Below the pieces are notes generated by a model. That model did no database searches and had not been told where the DNA came from. It saw only the letters and a program-made list of their open reading frames with translations. 64,000 bases of DNA from positions 310,001-374,000 of the forward strand of contig NZ_VWVV01000004.1 in NCBI RefSeq assembly GCF_009830945.1, in the 5' to 3' direction. The position numbers and the translations under genes were made by a program. Below, in pieces: positions 40,516 through 49,078 of the stretch (the stretch's first letter is position 1; each line of letters begins with the position of its first letter). Source of the DNA: Nocardiopsis sp. FR4. Its GTDB lineage: Bacteria > Actinomycetota > Actinomycetes > Streptosporangiales > Streptosporangiaceae.

Positions 40516-41154
40516 TCAGGCCAGGTGGGCGGTGTCGTTGAGGGAGCGCACCACCATGGGGCCGTCGGCGAACACGTCCACCTCCGTCAGGCAGGCGGTG
40601 TCCAGGTGCATCCGGTACAGCGCCTCCAACGGGGCGAGCACGGCCTGCTGCACCATCACCTTGATGGGGGTCACGTGGGTGACCACCAGGACGGTGCGGC
40701 TCCGGTGGCGCTCGACCAGGGCGTCCCGGGCGGCACCGACCCGTGCGGCCGCCGCGGCGAAGCTCTCCCCGCCGGGCGGCCCCGTGTGGGGGTCGGCCAG
40801 CCAGCGGTCCACCTCGGCCGGGGCCGCGGCCCGGGCCTCGGCGAAGGTCATCCCCTCCCAGTCGCCGAAGTCGGTCTCGACGAACCCCTCGTCGATCTCG
40901 ACCGGCAGCCCGAGCGCCTGGGCGGCGTGTGCGGCGGTGTCCCTGGTCCGCCGCAGCGGCGAGGACACCACCGCGTCGATCGGCCGCCCGGCCAGGCGGC
41001 GGGCCGCAGCCCGGGCCTGGGCGTGGCCCTCCTCGGTCAGCGGGATATCGCCCCGGCCCGCGAAGCGGCGCTCCACCGACAGGGGTGTCTGCCCGTGCCT
41101 GAGCAGGAGGAGCCGGGTGGGTTCGGTGTCGGCGGAGGCCCAGCCCGTGCTCAC
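40516..41154 (-). CDS. Histidine phosphatase family protein (stand-alone CobC-like domain)
   Basis: A 212-residue phosphoglycerate-mutase-like phosphatase with catalytic LLRHGQT (H20), R68-region SSPLRRTRDTA, the acidic ETDFGDWEG and the second His in VVTHVTP. In mycobacteria the corresponding gene (Rv2228c) is a fusion of RNase HI and this phosphatase; here the N-terminus begins right before the RHG motif, so the RNase H part is absent. GTG at 41154 overlaps the TGA of the zinc-ribbon gene. Alpha-ribazole phosphatase activity is possible. Confidence 0.88.
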   Translation of the reverse strand: MSTGWASADTEPTRLLLLRHGQTPLSVERRFAGRGDIPLTEEGHAQARAAARRLAGRPIDAVVSSPLRRTRDTAAHAAQALGLPVEIDEGFVETDFGDWEGMTFAEARAAAPAEVDRWLADPHTGPPGGESFAAAAARVGAARDALVERHRSRTVLVVTHVTPIKVMVQQAVLAPLEALYRMHLDTACLTEVDVFADGPMVVRSLNDTAHLA

Positions 41155-41912
41155 CGCGCGGCCGGGGCGTTCAGGCCCGACTCCTCGGTGCGCACCAGGA
41201 TGCGGCGGCAGTCCTCGCAGCGCACGATCTCGTCCGCGGGGGTGGCCTTGATCTCGTTGAGCTCGACCGTGCTCAGGGCGAGCTTGCAGCCCCCGCAGCG
41301 GCCGTAGCGCAGCGGTGCCGCGGCCACGCCGTCGTACTGGGAGCGCAGCTTGTCGTAGAGGGCCAGCAGGTCGGCGGGAACGTCCTCCGCCACCCGCGCG
41401 CGGTCCTCGGTGACCCGGGCGCGGTCCCACTGGATCCCGGCGGCGGCCGTGTCCCGGCGGGCGACCACCTCGGTGTGCTCGGCCACGAGGCGCTCGCGCT
41501 CGGCGGCCAGCCGGGCGGCCTCGGCGCTGAGCTCCTCGGAGCGCTCCATCACCTCCAGGACGATCTCCTCCAGCTCGGCCTGGCGGCGGCCCAGCGAGGC
41601 GACCTCCGACTGCAGGTTCTGCAGCTCCTTGGCGTTGGTGATCTGTCCCGACTCCAGGCGTTTGGTGTCGCGCTCGGCCCGGGCGCGCACCTGGTCGACG
41701 TCGCTCTCGGCCTTGCGCTGCTGGCGCTCGACGTCGGAGACCCTGGTCTGGGCGGCGATCAGTTCGCCGTCGAGCTGGTCCACCCGCTCCTTGAGCCGGG
41801 CCGCCTCGGCGACCTCGGGCAGGTTCCGCGCGCGGTGGTCCAGGCGCTGGAGCTCGGTGTCCAGTGCCTGGAGGTCGAGCAGTCTGGCCTGTGCGGCGGG
41901 TTCGGCTTTCAC
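41151..41912 (-). CDS. C4-type zinc-ribbon coiled-coil protein (CdsZ-like)
   Basis: A 253-residue protein: a long antiparallel coiled coil (about 5-175, heptad-rich) followed by a C4 zinc ribbon (CGGC and CEDC). It matches the conserved family represented by mycobacterial Rv2229c; CdsZ-type members are implicated in growth and stress control. It sits between Nif3-like and phosphatase genes and overlaps the latter. Start MKAEPAAQARLLDLQALDTE is family-typical. Confidence 0.88.
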   Translation of the reverse strand: MKAEPAAQARLLDLQALDTELQRLDHRARNLPEVAEAARLKERVDQLDGELIAAQTRVSDVERQQRKAESDVDQVRARAERDTKRLESGQITNAKELQNLQSEVASLGRRQAELEEIVLEVMERSEELSAEAARLAAERERLVAEHTEVVARRDTAAAGIQWDRARVTEDRARVAEDVPADLLALYDKLRSQYDGVAAAPLRYGRCGGCKLALSTVELNEIKATPADEIVRCEDCRRILVRTEESGLNAPAAR

Positions 41913-42011
41913 GTGTGACGTCTCCTGGGGTGGCTGGGGAAGGCGAGTATGCCGTCCGCGCCCTACTCTGTGCAGTTGGTCGGTCCGCCCCGGACGGGGC
42001 GGCGCGGGCTC

Positions 42012-42875
42012 TCAGAGGTTCGGGACGGCCTGTGACCAGGCGTCCGTCACCGTCGTCGAAACGCGGATCTCCACGTTAGCCCCATCGGGGCCGGACGTGC
42101 TCCCGAGTTCCTCGGTCAGGTGGCGGGCTCCGTCGGCCAGCCAGGGCCACTCGCTGGCGAAGTGGGCGGTGTCGACGAGGGCGGGACCGCCCGGGTTCCC
42201 CATGAACTCCGAGGCCGGGTGGTGGCGCAGGTCGGAGGTGACGAAGACGTCCACGCCAGCGGCCCGGGCCGCACCGAGCAGGGAGTCGCCCGCGCCGCCG
42301 GACACCGCGACGGAGGTCACGAGGCGGTCGGGGTCCCCCGCCACGCGGATCCCGGCGGCGGTGGCGGGCAGCGCCGAGGCCACCTGCTGAGCGAACTCGC
42401 GCAGCAGGGTGGGCCGCTCCAGGGCGCCGATCCGGCCGATGCCGCGGCGGCCCTCGGGGTCGGTGGTGTCGGGGTCCAGGGGGCGCAGCGGCCCGGTCAG
42501 GCCCACCGCGCGGGCCAGGGCGTCGGAGACCCCCGGCGCGGCGGTGTCGGCGTTGGTGTGCGCGGTGTACAGGGCGGTCCCGGACCGGATGAGGCGGTGC
42601 ACGATCCGCCCCTTGGGGGTGTTGGCGGCCACGCTGGTGACCCCGCGCAGCATGAGCGGGTGGTGGGTGATGATCAGGTCGGCGCCCCAGGTCAGGGCTT
42701 CGTCGACGACGGCGTCCACCGGGTCGACGGCGAACAGGATCCGCGCCACCGGTTGGACGGGGTCGCCCGCCACGAGGCCGACCGCGTCCCAGGAGGCGGC
42801 CCAGGCGGGCGGGTAGACCCGCTCGAAGGCGGCGGTGACGTCGGACAGTGCGGGGTGCGCGGTCTGGGTGTTCAC
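42012..42875 (-). CDS. Nif3-like dinuclear metal-centre protein
   Basis: A 287-residue member of the NIF3/YbgI family, a hexameric ring protein with a dinuclear metal site (ITHHPLM, AHTNADTA, later DTAHFASEWPW). Often annotated as GTP cyclohydrolase I type 2, but real activity is uncertain. Start MNTQTAHPALSDVTAAFERV. It lies upstream of the zinc-ribbon gene with 99 bp between, the same order as Rv2230c-Rv2229c. Confidence 0.92.
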   Translation of the reverse strand: MNTQTAHPALSDVTAAFERVYPPAWAASWDAVGLVAGDPVQPVARILFAVDPVDAVVDEALTWGADLIITHHPLMLRGVTSVAANTPKGRIVHRLIRSGTALYTAHTNADTAAPGVSDALARAVGLTGPLRPLDPDTTDPEGRRGIGRIGALERPTLLREFAQQVASALPATAAGIRVAGDPDRLVTSVAVSGGAGDSLLGAARAAGVDVFVTSDLRHHPASEFMGNPGGPALVDTAHFASEWPWLADGARHLTEELGSTSGPDGANVEIRVSTTVTDAWSQAVPNL

Positions 42876-42884
42876 GCCCCGACA

Positions 42885-43880
42885 CTAGCGTTCCTCCGGT
42901 CCGTCGGCGAAGCGTTGCCCCGCCCGGCCCAGGAGGGCGCCCGCCTCCCGCAGGCGCACGGCGACCTCGGGCGGGGCCTCCAGGTCACCGGACACGCCCA
43001 GGGACAGAACCGCGGCCGTGTACTGGCAGACCAGGTCCAGGGAGTCGGCGCTGATCCGCACCCGGCAGCCGTGGGCGCCCCGCGGCTCGATCCGGCCCGG
43101 CAGGGGGCCGTAAAAACGGGCCCGCAGCTCCTCGGCGCCCGTCTCCAGGGTGGCGAGCACCGTGTACCGGTAGGTCCCCCCGGCGAAGAGGCGGGTGAGG
43201 AAGGCCGCCGGGTCGGGTTCGGGCAGCCTCCTCGGGGGGAACCGGCGGTGGGTGGCCCGGGGGTCGCGGACGCGGTCCACTCGGAGGGACCGCCAGTCGT
43301 CGCGGCCCTGGTCGTGCGCGATCAGGTACCAGTGCCCGCCGTGGAATACCAGGTGGTGCGGCTCCACCCGGCGTTCGCTGGCGTTGCCCGCCCGGTCTCG
43401 GTAGGCGAGGTCGGTGACCACGCGGCCCCGGCAGTGGGAGGCCAGCAGGCCAAGGACGGCGGGGTCCACACCGGAGGCCCGGTGGTGGGGCACCGCGGTG
43501 GCGCTGTCGGCGACGGCGGCCAGGCGCGGGCGCAGGCGCGCGGGCAGGAGGCGTTCGAGTTTGGCCAGGGCCCGCAGCGCGCTGTCCCCCAGCCCGGGGA
43601 CCGTCACCAGGCCCAGGGCGATCGCGACGGCCTCATCGTCGTCCAACAGCAGCGGGGGCAGGCCGTGCCCAAAGCCGAGCCGGTAGCCGCCCGCCGTTCC
43701 CGGAGTTCCCTCCACCCGGTAGTCGAGTTCGCGGAGCCGCTCGACGTCGCGGCGCAGGGTGCGGGCGCTGACCCCGAGCCGCTCGGTGAGCTCGGCCCCG
43801 CTCCACTCGCGCCGGGAGTGCAGCAGCGACAGCAGGCGCAGCAGCCGTTGGGGCATACCCGCGCGGACGGAATCGCTCAT
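42885..43880 (-). CDS. WYL-domain (YafY/DeoR-like) transcriptional regulator
   Basis: A 331-residue regulator. N-terminal winged HTH (about 8-62; RLLRLLSLLHSRREWSGAEL, RTLRRDVERLREL), central WYL domain (VEPHHLVFHGGHWYLIAHD) and WCX C-terminus. WYL domains bind nucleic acid or small ligands. Start MSDSVRAGMPQRLLRLL is chosen at 43880. It is divergent from a flavin oxidoreductase with only 62 bp between, which makes that gene its likely target. Confidence 0.9.
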   Translation of the reverse strand: MSDSVRAGMPQRLLRLLSLLHSRREWSGAELTERLGVSARTLRRDVERLRELDYRVEGTPGTAGGYRLGFGHGLPPLLLDDDEAVAIALGLVTVPGLGDSALRALAKLERLLPARLRPRLAAVADSATAVPHHRASGVDPAVLGLLASHCRGRVVTDLAYRDRAGNASERRVEPHHLVFHGGHWYLIAHDQGRDDWRSLRVDRVRDPRATHRRFPPRRLPEPDPAAFLTRLFAGGTYRYTVLATLETGAEELRARFYGPLPGRIEPRGAHGCRVRISADSLDLVCQYTAAVLSLGVSGDLEAPPEVAVRLREAGALLGRAGQRFADGPEER

Positions 43881-43942
43881 GGGCGCAGACTGCCAGGGAT
43901 CGCGGCCGTGGTGTGGCCGCATCGCCCCCTACGGTGGCGCCC

Positions 43943-45313
43943 ATGAGCGAGAAGAACCACACGGCGCGTTCCCTGGCCCGCCACGTGAGCGGCCCGGTGT
44001 ACGGGCCCGCGACCCCCGGCTACGACGAGGCGCGCACGGGGATGCAGCAGTTGGACCGGCACCGGCCCGACGCGGTGGTGGAGGCCGCCGACACCGGGGA
44101 CGTGCGCGCCGCCGTGGCCTGGGCGGCCCGGCGGGGGGCGCGGGTGTCGGTCCAGCTCACCGGGCACGGGCTGGGCGCGGGCATGGAGGGCGGTGTCCTC
44201 GTCCTCACCCACCGCCTGGACGGGGTGCGGGTGGACCCCGCCCGGGGCACGGCGCGGGTGGAGGCCGGGGCCACCTGGCGGGCGGTGGTCGACGCGGCCG
44301 CCGAACACGGGCTGGCGCCCCTGTCGGGCAGCTCACCGGAGGTGGGTGCGGTGTCCTACACGCTCGGCGGCGGCGTGGGGCTGCTGGCCCGCCGGTACGG
44401 GTTCGCCGCCGACCACGTGCGGCGCGTCGACCTGGTCACGGCCGACGGCCGCCAGCGCGAGGTGACCGAGTCCGGCGACCCGGACCTGTTCTGGGCCCTG
44501 CGCGGCGGCGGGGCGGGGACGTTCGGGGTGGTCACCGCCATGGAGATCGACCTGTTCCCGGTCCCCCGGATCTACGGCGGAAGCCTCTACCTGGACCTGA
44601 CCGCCGGACCCGGCGCCCTGGGGAAGTGGCTTCGGTGGACCGGGACGGTGCCCGAGGAGCTGACCTCGGGGGTGTCGGTGGTGGCCTACCCGGACGCGGA
44701 CGGCCTGCCCGAGACGCTGCGCGGCCGACGGGTGGCCCAGGTGTCGGTGGCCTGGTCGGGGCCGCCCGAGGAGGGCCCGGCGGTCGTGGAACCGCTGCGT
44801 TCGGCGGCCCCGGTACTGTTCGACACCCTGCGCGAGATGCCCTACACCGACTCGGGCGAGGTCTTCGACGAGCACCACGACCGGGCGGGCTTCCGGGGCC
44901 GCGGCGTACTGGTCGACCGCCTGGACGGGGACTCCCTGGCCGCGCTGACCGCTCTGACGGACGCGGCGCCGTTCATGTGCGCGGTCTGGCTGCGCCACCT
45001 GGGCGGCGCCCTGGCCCGGGCGCCGCGGAGCGCCAACGCGGTCGGCCACCGGGACGCCGCCTACGCGCTGACGGTGCTCACCTTCGCCGGGTCCGAGGAC
45101 ACCGACGCGATGCGCGGCCTGCGCGAGGAGGCGGCGGCGCTGTTCGGAGCGCACACGGTCGGACGCCCGTTCAACCTGGGCTTCGGGCCGATGACGGAGG
45201 CCGAGGTGCGCGAGGCGTTCGACCCGGGTGCCCACGAACGGCTGGTCCGGCTCAGGGCGGAGTACGACCCGCACGGCGTGTTCCACTCCCACCGTCCGAT
45301 CGGGCCGTGCTGA
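43943..45313 (+). CDS. FAD-binding oxidoreductase (berberine-bridge-enzyme-like)
   Basis: A 456-residue flavoprotein: PCMH FAD domain (about 35-205; QLTGHGLGAG with His75, SGSSPEVGAVSYTLGGG), substrate domain, and C-terminal BBE segment (NLGFGPMTEAEVREAFDPGAHERLVRLRAEYDP, residues about 415-448). The position where bicovalent BBE-like enzymes have Cys holds Ser, so flavin attachment would be through His only, or absent. No signal peptide. Divergent from a WYL regulator. The substrate is unknown; such enzymes oxidise sugars or tailoring intermediates. Confidence 0.86.
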   Translation: MSEKNHTARSLARHVSGPVYGPATPGYDEARTGMQQLDRHRPDAVVEAADTGDVRAAVAWAARRGARVSVQLTGHGLGAGMEGGVLVLTHRLDGVRVDPARGTARVEAGATWRAVVDAAAEHGLAPLSGSSPEVGAVSYTLGGGVGLLARRYGFAADHVRRVDLVTADGRQREVTESGDPDLFWALRGGGAGTFGVVTAMEIDLFPVPRIYGGSLYLDLTAGPGALGKWLRWTGTVPEELTSGVSVVAYPDADGLPETLRGRRVAQVSVAWSGPPEEGPAVVEPLRSAAPVLFDTLREMPYTDSGEVFDEHHDRAGFRGRGVLVDRLDGDSLAALTALTDAAPFMCAVWLRHLGGALARAPRSANAVGHRDAAYALTVLTFAGSEDTDAMRGLREEAAALFGAHTVGRPFNLGFGPMTEAEVREAFDPGAHERLVRLRAEYDPHGVFHSHRPIGPC

Positions 45314-45394
45314 ACGGGTCGGCGGGTTTTGGCCCGGTGGTGTGAGCACCGGCACGGACGGCCCGCTCCGGGGCGGGCCTAGGCTGGTCGGGCG

Positions 45395-46258
45395 ATGAGG
45401 AACAACGAGCAGCAGCGCCCCGTGTCCCCGGTCGGCGCCCACGTCCCGGTCGCGGGCGGCATGGCCGCCAAGGGCCTGGCCTACGCCGAGGAGATCGGCG
45501 CCGAGACCGTCCAGGTGTTCGTGTCCAACCCGCGCGGGTGGGCGACCAACGGGGGAGACCCCGAACAGGACGCCCGGATGCGCGAGCGCACGGACCTGCC
45601 CGTGTTCGTCCACGCCCCCTACCTGATCAACCTGGGCACCCCCAGCGAGGAGACCGCGGACAAGTCGGTGCGCTCGCTGGAGCACGCGCTGCGCCGCGCG
45701 GCCCAGATCGGCGCGCGGGGCGTGGTGGTGCACACCGGTTCGGCCGTCTCGGGCGGGCGCGACCTCGGGCTCTCGCGTGTCCGGGAGCGGTTGATGCCTC
45801 TGTTGGAGGGGCTCGGCGAGGACGTGCCCCCGGTGCTGCTGGAGCCCATGGCCGGGCAGGGCCAGGTGCTGTGCGCGACCATCGACGACCTGGCCGCCTA
45901 CCTGGAGGTGCTGGAGTGGCACCCCCGGGTGGGCGTGTGCCTGGACACCGCGCACATGTTCGCCGCCGGGCACGACATCTCCACCGTCGGGGGGATGCGC
46001 GCGGCCCTGGACCGCTTCGGCGAGGTGGTCGGCGCCGACCGGCTGCGGATCGTGCACTGCAACGACTCCAAGGCGCCGTGCGGCAGCTGCAGGGACCGGC
46101 ACGAGAACATCGGCGCCGGGCACATCGGCGCCGAGCCGTTCGGGGAGCTGTTCCGGCACCCGGTGAGCGCCGGGGTGCCGCTCGTTTTGGAGACCCCGGG
46201 CCCGGCGGGGCCGCACGCCGCCGACGTGGCCGCGCTGAAGAGGCTGCGCGAGGGCTAG
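45395..46258 (+). CDS. nfo: Deoxyribonuclease IV (AP endonuclease, Nfo)
   Basis: A 287-residue TIM-barrel endonuclease of base-excision repair that cuts 5' of abasic sites. The zinc-ligand blocks are HAPYLINL, VVVHTGS, LLEPMAG, CLDTAHMFAAG, HCNDSKAPCGSCRDRHENIG and LETPGP (each a short landmark). Standard length. It ends 1 bp before the convergent ArsR-like gene's stop region. Confidence 0.94.
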   Translation: MRNNEQQRPVSPVGAHVPVAGGMAAKGLAYAEEIGAETVQVFVSNPRGWATNGGDPEQDARMRERTDLPVFVHAPYLINLGTPSEETADKSVRSLEHALRRAAQIGARGVVVHTGSAVSGGRDLGLSRVRERLMPLLEGLGEDVPPVLLEPMAGQGQVLCATIDDLAAYLEVLEWHPRVGVCLDTAHMFAAGHDISTVGGMRAALDRFGEVVGADRLRIVHCNDSKAPCGSCRDRHENIGAGHIGAEPFGELFRHPVSAGVPLVLETPGPAGPHAADVAALKRLREG

Positions 46259-46259
46259 C

Positions 46260-46910
46260 TCACCGCTCCCCGTCCCGGGGGTCCTCCCGGTCGGCCTCGG
46301 CGAGTACGGGGAAGACGTCGGTGTGCACCTCGACGCTCTCGGTGCCCGGGTGGCTCTCGGCGGTCCGGTCCCGGAAGCGCTCGCTCCAGGAGCGCAGGAA
46401 GTCGTGGAGCGCTCCGGTGAACTCCGCCGTCTCCTCGGGGGTCATCCGCACATGGCCGGTGGAGTCGGCCGCGGCGTTCTCCCACCGCCGTACGGCGGGG
46501 TCGTCGGGACGCTCCCGGACCAGCGCGGTCCAGCGCTCCAGGCGCTCCCGCCTCTGCTGGAAGTGGCGGTCCAGGACGGCCCGGACGACCTGCCGGGTGG
46601 CGGGGTCGCGGAGGAACACCTGCCCTCGCATGTTCCAGCCCCCGGGGCGTACCCGCCACCAGCGCTCGCGCCCGCCCTCGCGCCCCGGCTCGTCGTCGAT
46701 GAACCCGTACCGGGACAGCTGGCGCAGATGGTAGCTGGTGGCCCCGCTGCTCTCCCCGAGGCGCTGGCCCAGGAGGGTGGCGGTGGCCGGCCCGTGCAGC
46801 GTGAGCTCGTCCAGCAGCCGGGCCCGCAGGGGGTGGGCCAGCCCGCGCAGGGCCCGGGCGTCGACCAGCAGCTGTTGGGAGGCCTCGGGGACGGCGTGGT
46901 CGTCGGTCAT
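46260..46910 (-). CDS. ArsR-type winged-helix regulator
   Basis: A 216-residue protein whose first 90 residues form a winged helix (LRGLAHPLRARLLDELTLHG, GATSYHLRQLSRYGFIDD). The C-terminal half is helical and charged. It lies downstream of an MFS exporter gene on the same strand. Palindromic CAAAG-N4-CTTNG sites precede both genes, so it probably represses itself and the exporter. Ligand unknown. Confidence 0.85.
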   Translation of the reverse strand: MTDDHAVPEASQQLLVDARALRGLAHPLRARLLDELTLHGPATATLLGQRLGESSGATSYHLRQLSRYGFIDDEPGREGGRERWWRVRPGGWNMRGQVFLRDPATRQVVRAVLDRHFQQRRERLERWTALVRERPDDPAVRRWENAAADSTGHVRMTPEETAEFTGALHDFLRSWSERFRDRTAESHPGTESVEVHTDVFPVLAEADREDPRDGER

Positions 46911-46953
46911 GGCCCCACCGTACTGGGGCCTCCCCTCCGCCGACAGAGCACTG

Positions 46954-46967
46954 CAAAGATTCCTTGG
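46954..46967. promoter_or_regulatory. Operator-like CAAAG-N4-CTTGG before the ArsR-like gene
   Basis: CAAAG (46954-46958), ATTC, CTTGG (46963-46967), 44 bp upstream of the start. It matches the MFS-gene sites except for one base. Confidence 0.5.
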
Positions 46968-46997
46968 CGCAGCGGGTCTCCCGGTCGCGGGGAGGGG

Positions 46998-48281
46998 TCA
47001 GCGCGGGGAGGCCGGGACGCGGTCGCACAGCCGGGCGCCCTCCGCGACGGCCCGGCGCAGGAGCAGGGCCGTGCACGTGACCAGCAGTCCGCCCGCGACG
47101 AAGGGCAGGGCCAGGTCGATCCGGCCCAGCAGGCCGCCCAGCAGGGCGCCCAGGGGGGCGGCTCCCCAGCCGACCGTGCGGAAGGCGGCCGAGGCACGGC
47201 CGCGCAGGCGGTCCGGGACCACCGTCTGCAGGAGCGGCGCGGCGGCGATGTTGGAGGCGGCCACGCACAGGCCCAGGACCGCCCAGAGCAGGGCGCCGAG
47301 GTAGGCGTTGGGCAGCACGCCGACCAGGACCAGGCACAGGCCCAGACCGGTGTAACCGCCCGTCGTCATCGCCGCGCGACCGGTCCGGGCCATGAGCCGT
47401 GACGCGCACACCGCGCCCAGCAGGCCGCCGACGGCGGAGGAGGCCAGGAAGAGCCCGAAGAGGGCGGGCGGCACGCCGAGGACGTGCTGGACGTGCAGGA
47501 CCAGCACCGCGGTGCCCGTCTGGACGCCGGCCATGGTCGCGGCGTTGACGAGGGCGAGCCGACCCAGCAGGGGGTCGCCGAAGACGTAGCCGAAGCCCTC
47601 GCGCAGGGAGCGCAGCACCCCGGCCCGCGGCTCGGCGCCCGGATCGGGCTCCGGTACCGCCGCGCCCGGAGGGCGGCGGCGCAGGAGCGCCACGACGACG
47701 GCCACCAGCACGGCGCACAGGGCGTAGGACAGCGCCGCCCCGGCCACCGGAAGCACCGCCGCCACGGCGAAGAGCACCCCGGCCACGGGTCGGGCCGCGA
47801 AGTCCTGCGCGACCAGGCGCCCCGCCTCCGCCCTTCCGTTGGCGCGGTCCAGCAGCCGGGCCGGGACCAGGCGGACCACGCCGATCCGGCTGGCCGGATC
47901 GCTCACCGTCTCACAGCACACAACGGCGAACAGGGTCGCGTACAGGGACCACAGGGACGCGTGTCCGGTCAGGATCACCACCGTGAGCACTCCCACGGCG
48001 GTCGCGGCCACCGCGTTGGCGACGGCCATGGCGCGGAGGCGGTCCACCCGGTCGAGCAGCACGCCCGCGAGGGGGGCGACGAGCAGCCAGGGCAGGAAGC
48101 GAGCCGCCGCCAGCCCGGAGACGGCGAGGGGGTCGGAGGTCAGGGTGGCGGCGATCAGCGGCAGGGCGGTGGCGAGGGTGCCGTCGCCGAGGTTGGTGAG
48201 GGTCCCGGCCGCCCAGAAACGGGCGAAGGCCGAGCCGAGGCGTTCCCGGCTCGGTGGGACGGCGGGGGGTGCGGTGTCCAT
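46998..48281 (-). CDS. MFS transporter (macrolide-efflux/DHA3-like)
   Basis: A 427-residue transporter with twelve hydrophobic segments. Typical DHA3 features: [20 protein letters not shown] at TM1, [16 protein letters not shown] in the loop 2-3 region and a Pro-rich central loop ([15 protein letters not shown]). It probably exports a drug or metabolite. Start [16 protein letters not shown]. Upstream lie two exact CAAAG-N4-CTTTG palindromes 28 bp apart, so expression is likely controlled by the adjacent ArsR-like regulator. Confidence 0.9.
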   Translation of the reverse strand: MDTAPPAVPPSRERLGSAFARFWAAGTLTNLGDGTLATALPLIAATLTSDPLAVSGLAAARFLPWLLVAPLAGVLLDRVDRLRAMAVANAVAATAVGVLTVVILTGHASLWSLYATLFAVVCCETVSDPASRIGVVRLVPARLLDRANGRAEAGRLVAQDFAARPVAGVLFAVAAVLPVAGAALSYALCAVLVAVVVALLRRRPPGAAVPEPDPGAEPRAGVLRSLREGFGYVFGDPLLGRLALVNAATMAGVQTGTAVLVLHVQHVLGVPPALFGLFLASSAVGGLLGAVCASRLMARTGRAAMTTGGYTGLGLCLVLVGVLPNAYLGALLWAVLGLCVAASNIAAAPLLQTVVPDRLRGRASAAFRTVGWGAAPLGALLGGLLGRIDLALPFVAGGLLVTCTALLLRRAVAEGARLCDRVPASPR

Positions 48282-48328
48282 GGGGCCTCTCGGTGGGGGT
48301 CGGGGGCGGGAACGCCACCACACTAAGA

Positions 48329-48370
48329 CAAAGTTTTCTTTGCAAAGCTTTCTCCGCAAAGATTTCTTTG
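48329..48370. promoter_or_regulatory. Two CAAAG-N4-CTTTG operators before the MFS gene
   Basis: Site 1: CAAAG-TTTT-CTTTG (48329-48342). Site 2: CAAAG-ATTT-CTTTG (48357-48370). Spacing 28 bp; a further half-site GCAAAGCTTT lies between. This AT-rich island stands out from the GC-rich surroundings. Confidence 0.65.
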
Positions 48371-48506
48371 AACACTCGGGACGAGGCGCTCCCCCGGCGC
48401 GTGCGCCCGCGCGACCGCCCCTGGCGACAGAACCGGAATCGGCGACAATGGGGACAGCCCCGAGAGCCCGGGGCGTGCCCCGGAGCGAGGAAGAAGGTGT
48501 CCACGG

Positions 48507-48857
48507 ATGGATCCGGTCTCCATGGTCTTCGGAGCGGTGATCGCACTCGGCGGTTTCGTGTTCGGCCGCGTGCTCACCAAACGCCAGGCACGGGAGGCCC
48601 TCGAACGGCGGAGCAGACAGGAACAGGCCCGGGCCCTGGGCGCGCAGCAGAACCCGCAACCCCTCTGCGGCTGCGGCCACCACCTGGTCTTCCACGACCA
48701 GAAGACCAAGAAGTGCCAGACCCAGGTGGTCATCCCCGGCCGCTGGACCGGGCAGTCCGGCTCCACCTACCGCCAGTGCATGTGCCAGGGCTACCGGGGC
48801 CCGCTCCCCCTGGACGAGTACTACGCGCCCGACTACCTCAACGAGACCGACGGCTGA
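48507..48857 (+). CDS. Membrane-anchored Cys/His-rich small protein, 116 aa
   Basis: N-terminal TM helix ([17 protein letters not shown]), a basic Gln/Arg-rich linker, then a Cys/His domain: [14 protein letters not shown] and CMCQGY, six cysteines and three histidines that may bind zinc. It ends with an acidic tail ([15 protein letters not shown]). ATG follows GAGGAAGAAGG. Function unknown. It is followed by tex but separated by 221 bp. Confidence 0.7.
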   Translation: MDPVSMVFGAVIALGGFVFGRVLTKRQAREALERRSRQEQARALGAQQNPQPLCGCGHHLVFHDQKTKKCQTQVVIPGRWTGQSGSTYRQCMCQGYRGPLPLDEYYAPDYLNETDG

Positions 48858-49078
48858 CCCGGCACCGGGCGGGTCGTCCACAGGGGCTACCGCGGCACGC
48901 GCCCGTCCGCTTTCCTGGAGGAGGTGGCCGTCGCGCGCCCCGGCCCCGCCCCGGCGGGCCGGTGCGCGACCGGCCCCGCGGTGCGGCAAGCTGGGAGACG
49001 CGGTCCTCCCCGGAGGGCCCCGTCTCCCCGGCACCCGAACGTGCCCGCAACGAACAGCCAGAGAGTGGACGCCAACCA

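Noticed and set aside
40066-41307. Long plus-strand open frames across rnpB and the phosphatase gene
   Set aside because: They cross a conserved RNA gene and run antisense to a clear phosphatase; no protein features.
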